Part shown: positions 9,514-17,395 of the stretch, piece after piece
Numbering within the stretch: the stretch's first letter is position 1
How the letters are laid out: each line of letters starts with the position of its first letter
Source: DATJXG01 sp035500455
Lineage (GTDB): Bacteria > Acidobacteriota > Terriglobia > Terriglobales > Acidobacteriaceae
DNA: 45,953 bases
Direction: 5' to 3'
NCBI GenBank assembly: GCA_035500455.1
Contig: DATJXG010000263.1
Coordinates: 1 to 45,953, forward strand
The notes under the pieces: generated by a model
What the model was told of the DNA's origin: nothing
Databases searched by the model: none
Seen by the model: the letters and a program-made list of their open reading frames with translations, nothing else
Made by a program: the position numbers and the translations under genes

Positions 9514-11226
9514 CTATTGGATTTTACGGACGTTCACATAATAGAGGTCCGTCGCCACCTCGAACTTGTTCTCGGGCAGTGACGTTTTCATCGTCTGCCA
9601 CTCTTTGGTTGGCCGTATGACCTGCCAGTGGTCGCTCTCTCCCACACGTACCGGCATGGCAAAGCCGGGCTCCTCTGCCTGCCAACGGTAAGATACCGTA
9701 CCCGGGCCGAACTTCAACTCCAAAGCGGGTATTGCGCCGTGGCGCAGATACTGGTTGAAGATCGGCGTCAGATTCATTCCCGTCTTCTGATTGAAGTAGT
9801 CGATCATGTCTTCGGTCAGGATGTTCTTGTATTTGAAGTGCTGGTAGAGGTCGTGGATCAGCTTGAACCAGCGGCGGTCGTCGTCGATCACACTGCGCAG
9901 CGTGTTGAGGAAGAGAGTGCCCTTGAAGTATTGGTCTTGTGGCGGCGTGGCGTTGACGCCACGCGGGCCAATAATGGATTCTTTGTTCTGCACCTTCGGT
10001 TTGTAACCGTTGATGTACCGGATGGCGTCTGCTTTTCCCCAGCGGTATTCCACGTAGAGGCTTTCGAGATAAGTCGTCCAGCCTTCGTGGATCCACATGT
10101 CTGAGCGGTCGGCGGCGCTAACGCTGTTGCCGAACCATTCGTGTCCGCTCTCGTGGATGATGATGAAGTCGAAGCGCAGGGATATGCCAACTCCGGTCCA
10201 GTCACGCTCCAGATAGCCATTTGCAAAGTGATTGCCGTAGGTGACGGCACTCTGGTGCTCCATGCCGGAATAAGGAACTTCGATCAGCTTGTAACCGTCC
10301 TTTTTGAACGGATACTCGCCGAAGTAATGCTGGTAGGCCTCGATCATTCCTTTGGCCTGCACGAATTGTGCTTTGGCCTTTTCAAGGTCTTTGGGCAGCA
10401 CATAGAAATCGAGTGGCAGGCTGCCCAACCGGTCGGAAAAATGCACGTAATTCCCGATATTAAGGGAGACGTCGTAGTTGTTGATCGGATAATGCACCAT
10501 CCAGTCCCAGCGGGTGTAGCCGTCGCCCAGATCGGTTTTGCCCATGAACTCTCCATTCGAAACGTCCACCAGGCCGTTAGGAATGGATACGCTGATCTGC
10601 ATGCTCTCGACTTCATCGCGCCACTGGTCTTTATTGGGCCACCACATGCTGGCCCCTTCTTCTTCGCAAGCGGTATTGATCCAGGGATGGCCTGAGGGAT
10701 CTTTGCCGAAGGTGATGCTGCCGAAGCGGCCGGTGTGAGGAGGATTGCCGGAATAATAGAAGTCGATCGAGTAAGTGCGGCCGGCGCGAAGAGTTTCGGG
10801 AAAATCGACAAATACGGCGCCCGAGTCGCGTTCATATTTCAGCGGAGTTGCGCCCAATAAAATCTTGTCGATTTGCAGGGCGTCGTTCAGGTCCAACTGG
10901 ATGCGGTTTCCATCCTGGAGCATTCTGAAGCGGACGGTGTTCCTGCCGCTGAGGAAGTTCTTCTCAGGATCGACGCGGACGTCGAGATGGTAAAAGAGCA
11001 GATCGTTGTTGGCCCGGAAGGGCCCATACGCCCCCCGAAGAATATCAGCGTGAGTGGGTGCGGATTGGCTTGCCGCACCCTGGGGTGCTGCTGATGGCGA
11101 CGTGAGCGCTGGGGTCTGCACCCCGGGACATAGAATTACGCTCAAGACACACACAAGGAATACAGCGGTGGACCAGATGTGACGTGAGGAACTTCCTGTC
11201 GATCTAATTCCTTGCCATTGGCGCAA
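9514..11226 (-). CDS. Secreted M1-family metallo-aminopeptidase
   Basis: Zinc aminopeptidase of the M1 (gluzincin) family, about 570 residues. The zinc site is H358-E-S-G-H362 followed by E381 in MWIHEGWTTYLES. The exopeptidase GAMEN motif is replaced by YSGMEHQSAV. The first 100 or so residues after the signal form the usual M1 beta-sandwich. It lacks the long helical C-terminal domain of large M1 enzymes. The frame is open to 11574, but that would run into the divergent TPR gene. A TTG at 11226 has GGAGGG eight bases upstream and gives a short basic start then a signal peptide (WSTAVFLVCVLSVILCPG). It would trim peptides in the periplasm. A strong family call; the start is a judgement. Confidence 0.88.
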   Translation of the reverse strand: MRQWQGIRSTGSSSRHIWSTAVFLVCVLSVILCPGVQTPALTSPSAAPQGAASQSAPTHADILRGAYGPFRANNDLLFYHLDVRVDPEKNFLSGRNTVRFRMLQDGNRIQLDLNDALQIDKILLGATPLKYERDSGAVFVDFPETLRAGRTYSIDFYYSGNPPHTGRFGSITFGKDPSGHPWINTACEEEGASMWWPNKDQWRDEVESMQISVSIPNGLVDVSNGEFMGKTDLGDGYTRWDWMVHYPINNYDVSLNIGNYVHFSDRLGSLPLDFYVLPKDLEKAKAQFVQAKGMIEAYQHYFGEYPFKKDGYKLIEVPYSGMEHQSAVTYGNHFANGYLERDWTGVGISLRFDFIIIHESGHEWFGNSVSAADRSDMWIHEGWTTYLESLYVEYRWGKADAIRYINGYKPKVQNKESIIGPRGVNATPPQDQYFKGTLFLNTLRSVIDDDRRWFKLIHDLYQHFKYKNILTEDMIDYFNQKTGMNLTPIFNQYLRHGAIPALELKFGPGTVSYRWQAEEPGFAMPVRVGESDHWQVIRPTKEWQTMKTSLPENKFEVATDLYYVNVRKIQ

Positions 11227-11299
11227 AACGCGATCCCTCCAACTGATTTTCAGATCCCAGCCCGGGGAACGTTTCCCAAGCGACGAAGGCGAGACGGGA

Positions 11300-11305
11300 T
11301 ATAAT
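11300..11305 (+). promoter_or_regulatory. Perfect TATAAT hexamer abutting the TPR start codon
   Basis: TATAAT lies directly before the ATG at 11306. No good -35 box is found at 16-18 bp. If it is a real -10 element, transcription would begin just inside the gene, implying either a leaderless message or translation from the ATG at 11324. The second TPR gene has the same hexamer six bases before its ATG. Confidence 0.35.
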
Positions 11306-12487
11306 ATGCCGCGCCTTGGTCTTATGTCTTTTTTCCTTCGGGCCATCGTTGTCTTAGTTGTCTGGGCTGGCACGTTGCCGGGCACGGCGGCACAGGCGGG
11401 GGCTGCCGCAGCCGAGCCTTTCGGGCAGGATGTATTCGGTACCCAATCGGCCTCGTCCGAAGTAGAGCTACAGAAGGGAATTTCACTTACCAGCCAGGGA
11501 CGATTTGCTGAAGCAATCCCGCACTTGAGAGCGGCGCAGGGCCGGGTCCGCGAAGAGTACGCCGCCGCCTTCAATCTCGCCCTGTGCTATGTCGCCACCG
11601 GCCAGGACAAACCCGCCATCCGGATCCTGACCGAATTACGCGAGTCAGGACACAACACGGCCAATCTGCACGACCTCCTGGCTCAGGCTTATGCCGGCAC
11701 TGGGCAGGAAGTTGAAGCGCTCACGTCACTTGAGCAGGCGCTCGCCCTGGAACCGAACAACGAAAAGCTCTATCTCTATGTGGAGGACGCCGCCACCGGC
11801 CACCAGAACTATGAACTTGCACTGAAAATACTGGATCTGAGTCTGCAGAAAATGCCCAACTCGGCGCGCCTTCACTACGAGCGTGGGGTTCTGCTCTCCA
11901 TGCTCGATGACTTCGACAGCGGCAGAAAAGACCTCGACGCCGCCCGCCAGTTCGCTCCCGCCTCGACGATTGCCTACCTGGCCGCCGCTCAAGCCAGCCT
12001 GTACGAAGGCAACATCGACGATGCCATCCGGGTGGCGCGCGAAGGAGTGCAGAAAGCAAGTGAGGACTACATGCTGCTGGCCATCCTCGGAGAGGCTCTG
12101 ATTCGTTCGGGAATTGAACCGGGAGAATCAGGCTTCCTGGAAGCGAAGGCGGCGCTGGAGAAGTCGGTGGCGCAGAAGCCAACCTATTCGAGTTCGCAGA
12201 TTTCCTTGGGCAAGATCTATCTGATGGAAGGCCGGCTGGATAATGCGATCTCACACCTTGAAATCGGGCGAACGCTCAAGCCGGATGACGCGGCCGTCTA
12301 TGCAACTCTCGCCACCGCTTACCGGCGGAAGGGCGAGGCGCAGCGGGCACAGGAAATGCTGACCATCCTTGCCCGGCTGAACAGGGAACAAGCGGCGAGA
12401 ATCGCAGGCGCCGGCGGAGATCACCGGTCAGCCTATGGGATGTCCCGCGCCCGCCAGACCGACGCCGGCTCTACATCGCAACCCTAG
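11306..12487 (+). CDS. Exported TPR-repeat protein (CRTAC1 partner, copy 1)
   Basis: A 393-residue protein with an N-terminal signal sequence (about residues 8-30, ending TAAQA) and roughly eight tetratricopeptide repeats filling most of the rest (for example FAEAIPHLRAAQG, EVEALTSLEQALALEPNN, LDNAISHLEIGRTLKPDD). TPR arrays are protein-interaction scaffolds, and no enzymatic motif is present. It converges on the CRTAC1-type gene at 12484. The two stop codons share the palindrome CTAG at 12484-12487, leaving no spacer. The same convergent pairing occurs again at 42.4-45.5 kb, so the two proteins may work together. The start may be the ATG at 11324 (residue 7), because a -10-like hexamer touches the first ATG. 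Confidence 0.8.
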   Translation: MPRLGLMSFFLRAIVVLVVWAGTLPGTAAQAGAAAAEPFGQDVFGTQSASSEVELQKGISLTSQGRFAEAIPHLRAAQGRVREEYAAAFNLALCYVATGQDKPAIRILTELRESGHNTANLHDLLAQAYAGTGQEVEALTSLEQALALEPNNEKLYLYVEDAATGHQNYELALKILDLSLQKMPNSARLHYERGVLLSMLDDFDSGRKDLDAARQFAPASTIAYLAAAQASLYEGNIDDAIRVAREGVQKASEDYMLLAILGEALIRSGIEPGESGFLEAKAALEKSVAQKPTYSSSQISLGKIYLMEGRLDNAISHLEIGRTLKPDDAAVYATLATAYRRKGEAQRAQEMLTILARLNREQAARIAGAGGDHRSAYGMSRARQTDAGSTSQP

Positions 12488-14238
12488 TGAACTTTCATCG
12501 ATACGCGGGGGGATGGCGCCGGGAACGGCACAAGTCCCTTGCCTTCTTCCACCGCAATGATCTGATTGGCGGAGATGTCCGCCAGTTTTGTGATCGTCCC
12601 GCTCGGCCAGGTGATTTCGAGCGAATCGATTCGGGAGTGGGTTCCGAGTCCAAAATGCAAGCGGGGATCCTGCGCCGACTGGTAGCTCATGCCGCCTTTT
12701 TTCTGCTCGTAGAGGAGCAACTCTCCTGCTGAGAGCCTGAGCCGCGCACCTACGCCGTCGCGGTTCGATTTCGTGCCGATCAGGAAAACTTCCAGCCAAT
12801 GGCCGGAGTTGCCGCCGTCATTGCGGAACAGCTGCGGTTTCTGGCCATTGTTGCTGACCAGGATATCCAGATCGCCGTCGTTGTCGAAATCAGCGACAGC
12901 GGCGCCCCGGCTCACACGTGGGATTTGAAAATCCTGGCCCAGGGAATCGCTTACGTTTTCAAATCTTCCGTCACCGATGTTGCGGAACATCAGCTTAGGC
13001 TCGGCGTAGGTCACTTGCGAGTGATAGAGGTGCACATTATCGAGCACATGGCCATCGGCGATGAAGAGATCAGGGCGGCCGTCATTGTCGTAATCGAAAA
13101 ACCGCGTGCCGAACCCGCTCAGATGAAAAGTGGCGTAGCCGATTTTCGATTGAAACGTCGCGTCTTCGAAGGTGTGGTCGGGAAGATTGCGGTAGAGCCG
13201 CGCCAGCTGGTTATCCAGATGAGTAACAGCGAGGTCCATCCGGCCTGACCCGGTGGTGTCGGCGGCATCGGTGCCCATGCCGGCCTCAAAAAGTCCGTCT
13301 CCGCTGACCGCGACGCCTTGTTGGTAACCGGCCTCCGTAAAGGTGCCGTCATGATTGTTGTGAAATAGAAAATTGGGCATGTGGTCATTGGCGATGAAGA
13401 TGTCCTGCCAGCCGTCGTTGTCGTAATCGAAGGTGACCACGCCCAGGCCGTTTCCGCCTTTCGCGCCAACTCCTGAAAGCTTACTGACGTCGGTAAATGT
13501 GCCGTCGCCGTTATTGTGGTAAAGCGTGGCAGGCTCGCCGTGATAGTCATCGGGATGGCAGTAGCTGCGCATTCCGGACCCGCGTTCCCCGCAATAGAAA
13601 TTCCGCTCCGGAGACCAATCCACGTAGTTCGCGATCACCAGGTCAAGCAGGCCGTCGTTGTCGTAATCAAACCAGGCGGCGCTCGAGGCCCAGCGTCCGG
13701 CATTTTCGACCCCGGCGTGTTGGGTTACGTCAGTGAAGGTCCCGTTGCCATTATTGTGATAGAGAATTGACCGGCCGTAACCCAGGACCAGCAGATCAGG
13801 AAAACCATCGTTGTCATAGTCCCCGACCGCAACGCCCATGCCAAAAAGTCCCTCTGCTCCTACGCCGGCCTTTTCCGTAACATCGGTAAACGTGCCGTCT
13901 CCGTTGTTTCTGTAGAGTGCACTATGCAATTTGGTTCCGGGCCGGTAAACCTTGGTGGCAGCACCGTTCACCAGATACAAATCGAGCCAACCGTCTTGAT
14001 CGTAGTCGATCCAGCCGCAGCCCGCGCCCATGGTTTCGATCAGATATTTTTCCGGCGATGCCGCGTTGTCGTGCTGAAAGTGGATGCCGGCCTGCGAGGC
14101 CACATCCACAAAAGTGACTGGCATGGCGGTTTCGGCCCGAGTGTCCCCGCCTGAACCCAGGTTTGAGAGAGCGAGGCCAGCCAACAACAAATTTGCCAGG
14201 AGCCGCAGTCGCCCTGTGTGGTATCTAGAAGAAGTCAC
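12484..14238 (-). CDS. CRTAC1-type FG-GAP/VCBS repeat protein with ASPIC/UnbV domain (copy 1)
   Basis: Secreted 584-residue protein starting at GTG, with a signal peptide around residues 10-36. It has seven calcium-loop repeats of integrin alpha/FG-GAP type. Six fit D-x-D-x-D-G-x-x-D (DYDQDGWLD, DYDNDGFPD, DYDNDGLLD, DYDNDGWQD, DYDNDGRPD, DFDNDGDLD); the seventh is degenerate (DTTGSGRMD). The C-terminal 120 residues are the ASPIC/UnbV domain (HWLEVFLIGTKSNRDGVGA through LEITWPSGTITKL). This architecture forms a propeller and is common in Acidobacteria and Planctomycetes; its role is unsettled, with adhesion or glycan or ligand binding proposed. Its stop codon overlaps that of the converging TPR gene. 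The many near-identical GTCGTTGTCGTAATC stretches on the plus strand are simply the antisense of these loops. Confidence 0.9.
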   Translation of the reverse strand: MTSSRYHTGRLRLLANLLLAGLALSNLGSGGDTRAETAMPVTFVDVASQAGIHFQHDNAASPEKYLIETMGAGCGWIDYDQDGWLDLYLVNGAATKVYRPGTKLHSALYRNNGDGTFTDVTEKAGVGAEGLFGMGVAVGDYDNDGFPDLLVLGYGRSILYHNNGNGTFTDVTQHAGVENAGRWASSAAWFDYDNDGLLDLVIANYVDWSPERNFYCGERGSGMRSYCHPDDYHGEPATLYHNNGDGTFTDVSKLSGVGAKGGNGLGVVTFDYDNDGWQDIFIANDHMPNFLFHNNHDGTFTEAGYQQGVAVSGDGLFEAGMGTDAADTTGSGRMDLAVTHLDNQLARLYRNLPDHTFEDATFQSKIGYATFHLSGFGTRFFDYDNDGRPDLFIADGHVLDNVHLYHSQVTYAEPKLMFRNIGDGRFENVSDSLGQDFQIPRVSRGAAVADFDNDGDLDILVSNNGQKPQLFRNDGGNSGHWLEVFLIGTKSNRDGVGARLRLSAGELLLYEQKKGGMSYQSAQDPRLHFGLGTHSRIDSLEITWPSGTITKLADISANQIIAVEEGKGLVPFPAPSPRVSMKVH

Positions 14239-14584
14239 AATCGGTCACAGCATAATGCCCGGGAATGTTCTTGCCAAACGCTCTCAATAGAAGAAGCGGC
14301 AACCTTCACGATGGTAGTAGCGAGTGTCACTTTGAGGATCCTATGGGGGAGGGAGCAAGGCGATGGCGGCAATTTGGCTTGACATCGTTCCGAATAAAGT
14401 ATACAAAATGCGGCGAAGTTCGTGGATTGGAGTGAATAAAACCTTCGCTGATCGGCACACACCTCTACTCGAGGGGCATCCACGATCTCTGACCGCGATG
14501 GTCTGCCGGTCTGACTTTCTCTCGATCCGGCCGTGCATCTTTTCCATTGCAATCAATACTCCTAACTCTTAAAGGACGGGCCTC
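14239..14584. other. Divergent intergenic region between CRTAC1-type and GH127 genes
   Basis: A 346-bp gap. It holds the promoter and dyad for the arabinofuranosidase gene at 14379-14407, which predicts a transcript leader of about 170 bases, and AGGA shortly before the ATG at 14585. No gene, RNA or strong hairpin was recognised in the remainder. The promoter of the minus-strand CRTAC1-type gene could not be defined. Confidence 0.5.
14379..14407 (+). promoter_or_regulatory. Promoter with dyad operator (site a) for GH127-type gene
   Basis: TTGACA (14379-14384), 17 bp, then TACAAA (14402-14407). The 15-bp dyad CGAATAA-A-GTATACA occupies 14391-14405 and covers most of the -10 box, the position expected of a repressor site. 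Seventeen bases here differ at only one position from the TonB-receptor promoter site at 35568. Confidence 0.7.
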
Positions 14585-16528
14585 ATGAGCAACATTCATC
14601 GTCGTCTTACTCGCCGGGAGTGGCTGACCAGCGCCGCCGCAGCCGCCGGGGTCGCCGCGCTTCCGCGGTTTGCCGTGGCAACCATGGAACAAGGCGGGCA
14701 ATCTGCCAACGCATTTTCCCCCAAGGTTGGTGACAAGGTCGCAGCCAGGCTGCAACCGTTTCCATTGAAACAGGTCCGTCTACGCGGCGGAGCCTGCCAG
14801 CAGGCGCAGGAAGTCAACCGGGTGTACCTGCACTCAATTCCGAACGACCGGATGCTGCACACCTTCCGCCTTAATGCCGGCCTGCCATCTTCCGCGGAGC
14901 CTCTTGGAGGCTGGGAAGAGCCCAAGTGCGAACTGCGCGGGCACTTTGCCGGCGGGCATTTTCTCTCCGCCTGCGCACTCATGTATTCGAGCACCAGCGA
15001 CGAGGACATCAAGGACAAGGGCGATGCCATGGTGGCCGAACTCGCGAAGTGCCAGAAAGCGCTCAACGCCGACGGATATCTGAGCGCCTTTCCGCTCGAG
15101 TTCTTCGATCGCTTGCGCGACGGCAAGAAAGTCTGGGCGCCGTTTTACACCATCCACAAGATCATGGCCGGCCACCTCGACATGTACGAGCATTGCGGGA
15201 ACACACAGGCGCTTGAGACGGTCGAAAACATGGCGGGGTGGGTGCAAAAGTGGATGGATCCCATCACCGACGAGCATATGGCGCGCATCCAGCACGTCGA
15301 GTTCGGTGGTATGAACGAAGTGCTCTATAACCTCTACGCCGCCACCGGCGAAGGAAAATATCTCGCCCTGGGACATCGCTTCGACCACAAGAAATTCTTC
15401 GATCCCCTGGCTGAAGGGCGGGACGAACTGAAGGGGCTGCACGTCAACACCAATATCCCCAAGGTGATCGGCGCCGCCCGTGAGTACGAACTCACCGGCG
15501 AAAAGCGCTACCACGACATTGCCGATTATTTCTGGCACGAGGTCGTCTCGCAGCGTACTTACGCTCCTGGCGGCACCAGCAACGGAGAAGGCTGGGACAC
15601 CGACCCCGGCAAGCTTTCGCAAGCGCTGGGTCCTGCAGCGCAGGAATGCTGCTGCGGCTACAACATGCTCAAATTGACGCGCCACGTTCATCAGTGGACC
15701 GCCGATGCCCGCGCCATGGATTACTACGAACGCACCCTGTTCAACAGCCGTTTGGGCACGCAGGACGGCGAAGGCATGAAGATGTACTATCTTTCCCTGA
15801 CTCCGGGCTTGTGGAAGACTTTCGGTACCCGCTACGACGCCTTCTGGTGCTGCACGGGAACCGGTGCTGAAGAATTTTCAAAATTCGGAGATACCATCTA
15901 CTCCCACGATGGGCAGGGAATCTACGTCAACCTCTTCGTGGCATCGGAAGTCGAATGGCCGGAACGAAAACTGAAGCTGGTGCAGGACACCAACTTCCCC
16001 GAAGAAGAAGGCACTACGCTGACGGTGAGAACGAATTCACCCCAAGGTATGGCGCTGAGCATTCGCGTGCCATACTGGGCCACTCGAGACGTGAGCCTTA
16101 AAATTAATGGCCGTCCCGAGCACATCTCAGCCCAGCCGGGCAGTTACGTGGTGCTGGACCGCAGGTGGGCCGATCGCGACCGGGTTGAACTGCGCCTGCC
16201 CATGAGTCTGCATATCGACCCGACTCCTGACGATCACACGGTGCAGGCCATGATGTACGGTCCGCTCGTGCTCGCGGGACGCCTGGGTACTCAGGGCTTG
16301 AATCGCGACATGATCTACGGGCCATCCGGTCCCGACGAGAAAAGCACCATCCCTGTTCCCGAGATCTCAGGTTCGACGAAGAATGAAACCGCCTGGGTGG
16401 CGAAACGCGGTCCGGTGCTCGAGTTCCGCACCGTCGATCAATCTTCAAACATTGAGTTAATACCGCTCTACAAGTTGTATGACGAGCGCTACACGGTCTA
16501 TTGGAAGGTCAACGGCGAGAACGTCTGA
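14585..16528 (+). CDS. GH127/GH146-type beta-L-arabinofuranosidase, Tat-exported
   Basis: A 647-residue glycoside hydrolase of the DUF1680 clan, which removes beta-L-arabinofuranosyl units such as those linked to hydroxyproline in extensins. It starts with a twin-arginine leader (TRREWL, residues 9-14) and a long alanine-rich stretch. An (alpha/alpha)6 barrel follows (YLSAFPLEFFDRL, VWAPFYTIHKIMAGHLDM) and then beta-sandwich domains. The zinc/cysteine active site is visible: E354-C355-C356-C357 and W-C422-C423, with 66 residues between C356 and C422, the same spacing as in the second GH127-type protein. A run of three cysteines is unusual. An upstream promoter carries the shared dyad. It converges on the GntR gene 41 bp downstream. 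The clan call is firm; choice between GH127 and GH146 is open. Confidence 0.88.
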   Translation: MSNIHRRLTRREWLTSAAAAAGVAALPRFAVATMEQGGQSANAFSPKVGDKVAARLQPFPLKQVRLRGGACQQAQEVNRVYLHSIPNDRMLHTFRLNAGLPSSAEPLGGWEEPKCELRGHFAGGHFLSACALMYSSTSDEDIKDKGDAMVAELAKCQKALNADGYLSAFPLEFFDRLRDGKKVWAPFYTIHKIMAGHLDMYEHCGNTQALETVENMAGWVQKWMDPITDEHMARIQHVEFGGMNEVLYNLYAATGEGKYLALGHRFDHKKFFDPLAEGRDELKGLHVNTNIPKVIGAAREYELTGEKRYHDIADYFWHEVVSQRTYAPGGTSNGEGWDTDPGKLSQALGPAAQECCCGYNMLKLTRHVHQWTADARAMDYYERTLFNSRLGTQDGEGMKMYYLSLTPGLWKTFGTRYDAFWCCTGTGAEEFSKFGDTIYSHDGQGIYVNLFVASEVEWPERKLKLVQDTNFPEEEGTTLTVRTNSPQGMALSIRVPYWATRDVSLKINGRPEHISAQPGSYVVLDRRWADRDRVELRLPMSLHIDPTPDDHTVQAMMYGPLVLAGRLGTQGLNRDMIYGPSGPDEKSTIPVPEISGSTKNETAWVAKRGPVLEFRTVDQSSNIELIPLYKLYDERYTVYWKVNGENV

Positions 16529-16541
16529 GCAACCTACGAGA

Positions 16542-16556
16542 TCGGACAAGGTCCGA
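16542..16556. other. Small hairpin between convergent genes
   Basis: TCGGAC-AAG-GTCCGA forms a perfect 6-bp stem with a 3-base loop in the 41-bp gap between the GH127-type and GntR genes. There is no T-run on either strand, so it is at best a weak or Rho-assisted end signal. Confidence 0.3.
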
Positions 16557-16569
16557 CGGTGGGAGATCA

Positions 16570-17295
16570 CTACGACTCGAGACTGGTACGGCGCTCCTGG
16601 AGCGCCTGCTTGAGCGACTGTCCCGCATACTGAATATGTTGCCGGAGCAGCTTGCAGGCTCCCCCCACGTCGCGCTTGCGGCATAAATCCAGTATTTCGT
16701 GGTGCTCTTCATTGGCGCGCTTCATTCCGTGGGTGAGGTATAGCTGCAGCCGCGTGTAGCGCTCCCCGGTGTTGTTGACATTGCGAATAATCGACAGGAA
16801 ATATGGGCGATTGGCCTGCGAATAGAGAGTGGAGTGGAACTGCCAGTTCAGCCGGCCCCAGGCTTCCACATGCTGTTCTTTGCGGAGTTCGACCTCATAC
16901 TTGCGCAGGATCGAATCGGCTTGCGCGAAATCGGCCTGGTTCAGCTGCGGGATGGAGGCCTTGAGTATTTCGGGTTCCAGCAGGGCGCGGATGGCGAACA
17001 ACTCCTCAATGTCGTCCGGCGAGAGCACCGGGACGATCGCGCACCGGTTCGGCAAGATGGTGATCAGGCCCTCTGCTTCCAGCTGGCGCAGGGCCTCGCG
17101 CACCGGTATGCGGCTGACCTGGTATTGATTGGCGATTGCGTCCTGCCGAAGGTGCGCTCCTTCGACAATCTCACCCCGGATAATCTGGTCGCGCAGCTTG
17201 TCAGCGACCGCCGAGGTAAGCGACTGGCGCGGTATGGCCAGGTCGCTCGGAAGTGCAGATTCCATTCGCGTGGGGTTGCGCCGCTGTGGAGTCAC
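16570..17295 (-). CDS. GntR-family transcriptional regulator, FCD (FadR-like) subgroup
   Basis: A 241-residue regulator. The N-terminal winged helix has the GntR pattern (residues about 25-90: LRDQIIRGEIVEGAHLRQ, YQVSRIPVREALRQLEAEG). The C-terminal helical FCD domain has the expected histidine-bearing metal/effector positions (WQFHSTLY, EEHHEILDL, LLRQHIQYA). Such proteins usually repress sugar-acid, amino-acid or organic-acid catabolic genes and are released by the substrate. It starts at GTG (17295); ATG at 17265 is an alternative. It sits in the centre of the candidate regulon, between the arabinofuranosidase and the permease/epimerase genes. It is therefore the best candidate to bind the six shared dyads. 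No full copy of that dyad precedes its own gene. Confidence 0.9.
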   Translation of the reverse strand: MTPQRRNPTRMESALPSDLAIPRQSLTSAVADKLRDQIIRGEIVEGAHLRQDAIANQYQVSRIPVREALRQLEAEGLITILPNRCAIVPVLSPDDIEELFAIRALLEPEILKASIPQLNQADFAQADSILRKYEVELRKEQHVEAWGRLNWQFHSTLYSQANRPYFLSIIRNVNNTGERYTRLQLYLTHGMKRANEEHHEILDLCRKRDVGGACKLLRQHIQYAGQSLKQALQERRTSLES

Positions 17296-17395
17296 GAGTG
17301 TGTGTATGCGCGTCGCATAGGTATAGTACAGAAAAAGTCATAGCTTCCGCAATATCAACCTATAGCGCGGGCCCGCCGCCCGCTGCCATGACGGG

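Noticed and set aside
11227..11574. N-terminal extension of the M1 peptidase of 116 residues
   Set aside because: It overlaps the divergent TPR gene, has no export signal, and a TTG with a good ribosome site and signal peptide lies at 11226.
12800..14040. Repeated GTCGTTGTCGTAATC-like 15-18-mers at irregular spacing (and again at 44.0-45.2 kb)
   Set aside because: They are the antisense of the D-Y-D-N-D-G calcium loops in the CRTAC1-type proteins, so coding repeats, not a CRISPR array or operator cluster.
14834..15691. A 285-codon minus-strand frame inside the GH127-type gene
   Set aside because: Antisense of a gene with clear active-site motifs; no signal, start site or homology pattern of its own.
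17311..17331. A GCATAGGTATAG sequence before the GntR gene as a seventh operator (autoregulation)
   Set aside because: It lacks the central base and the outer arm bases of the dyad; it only fits with an insertion or deletion, so it was not counted.
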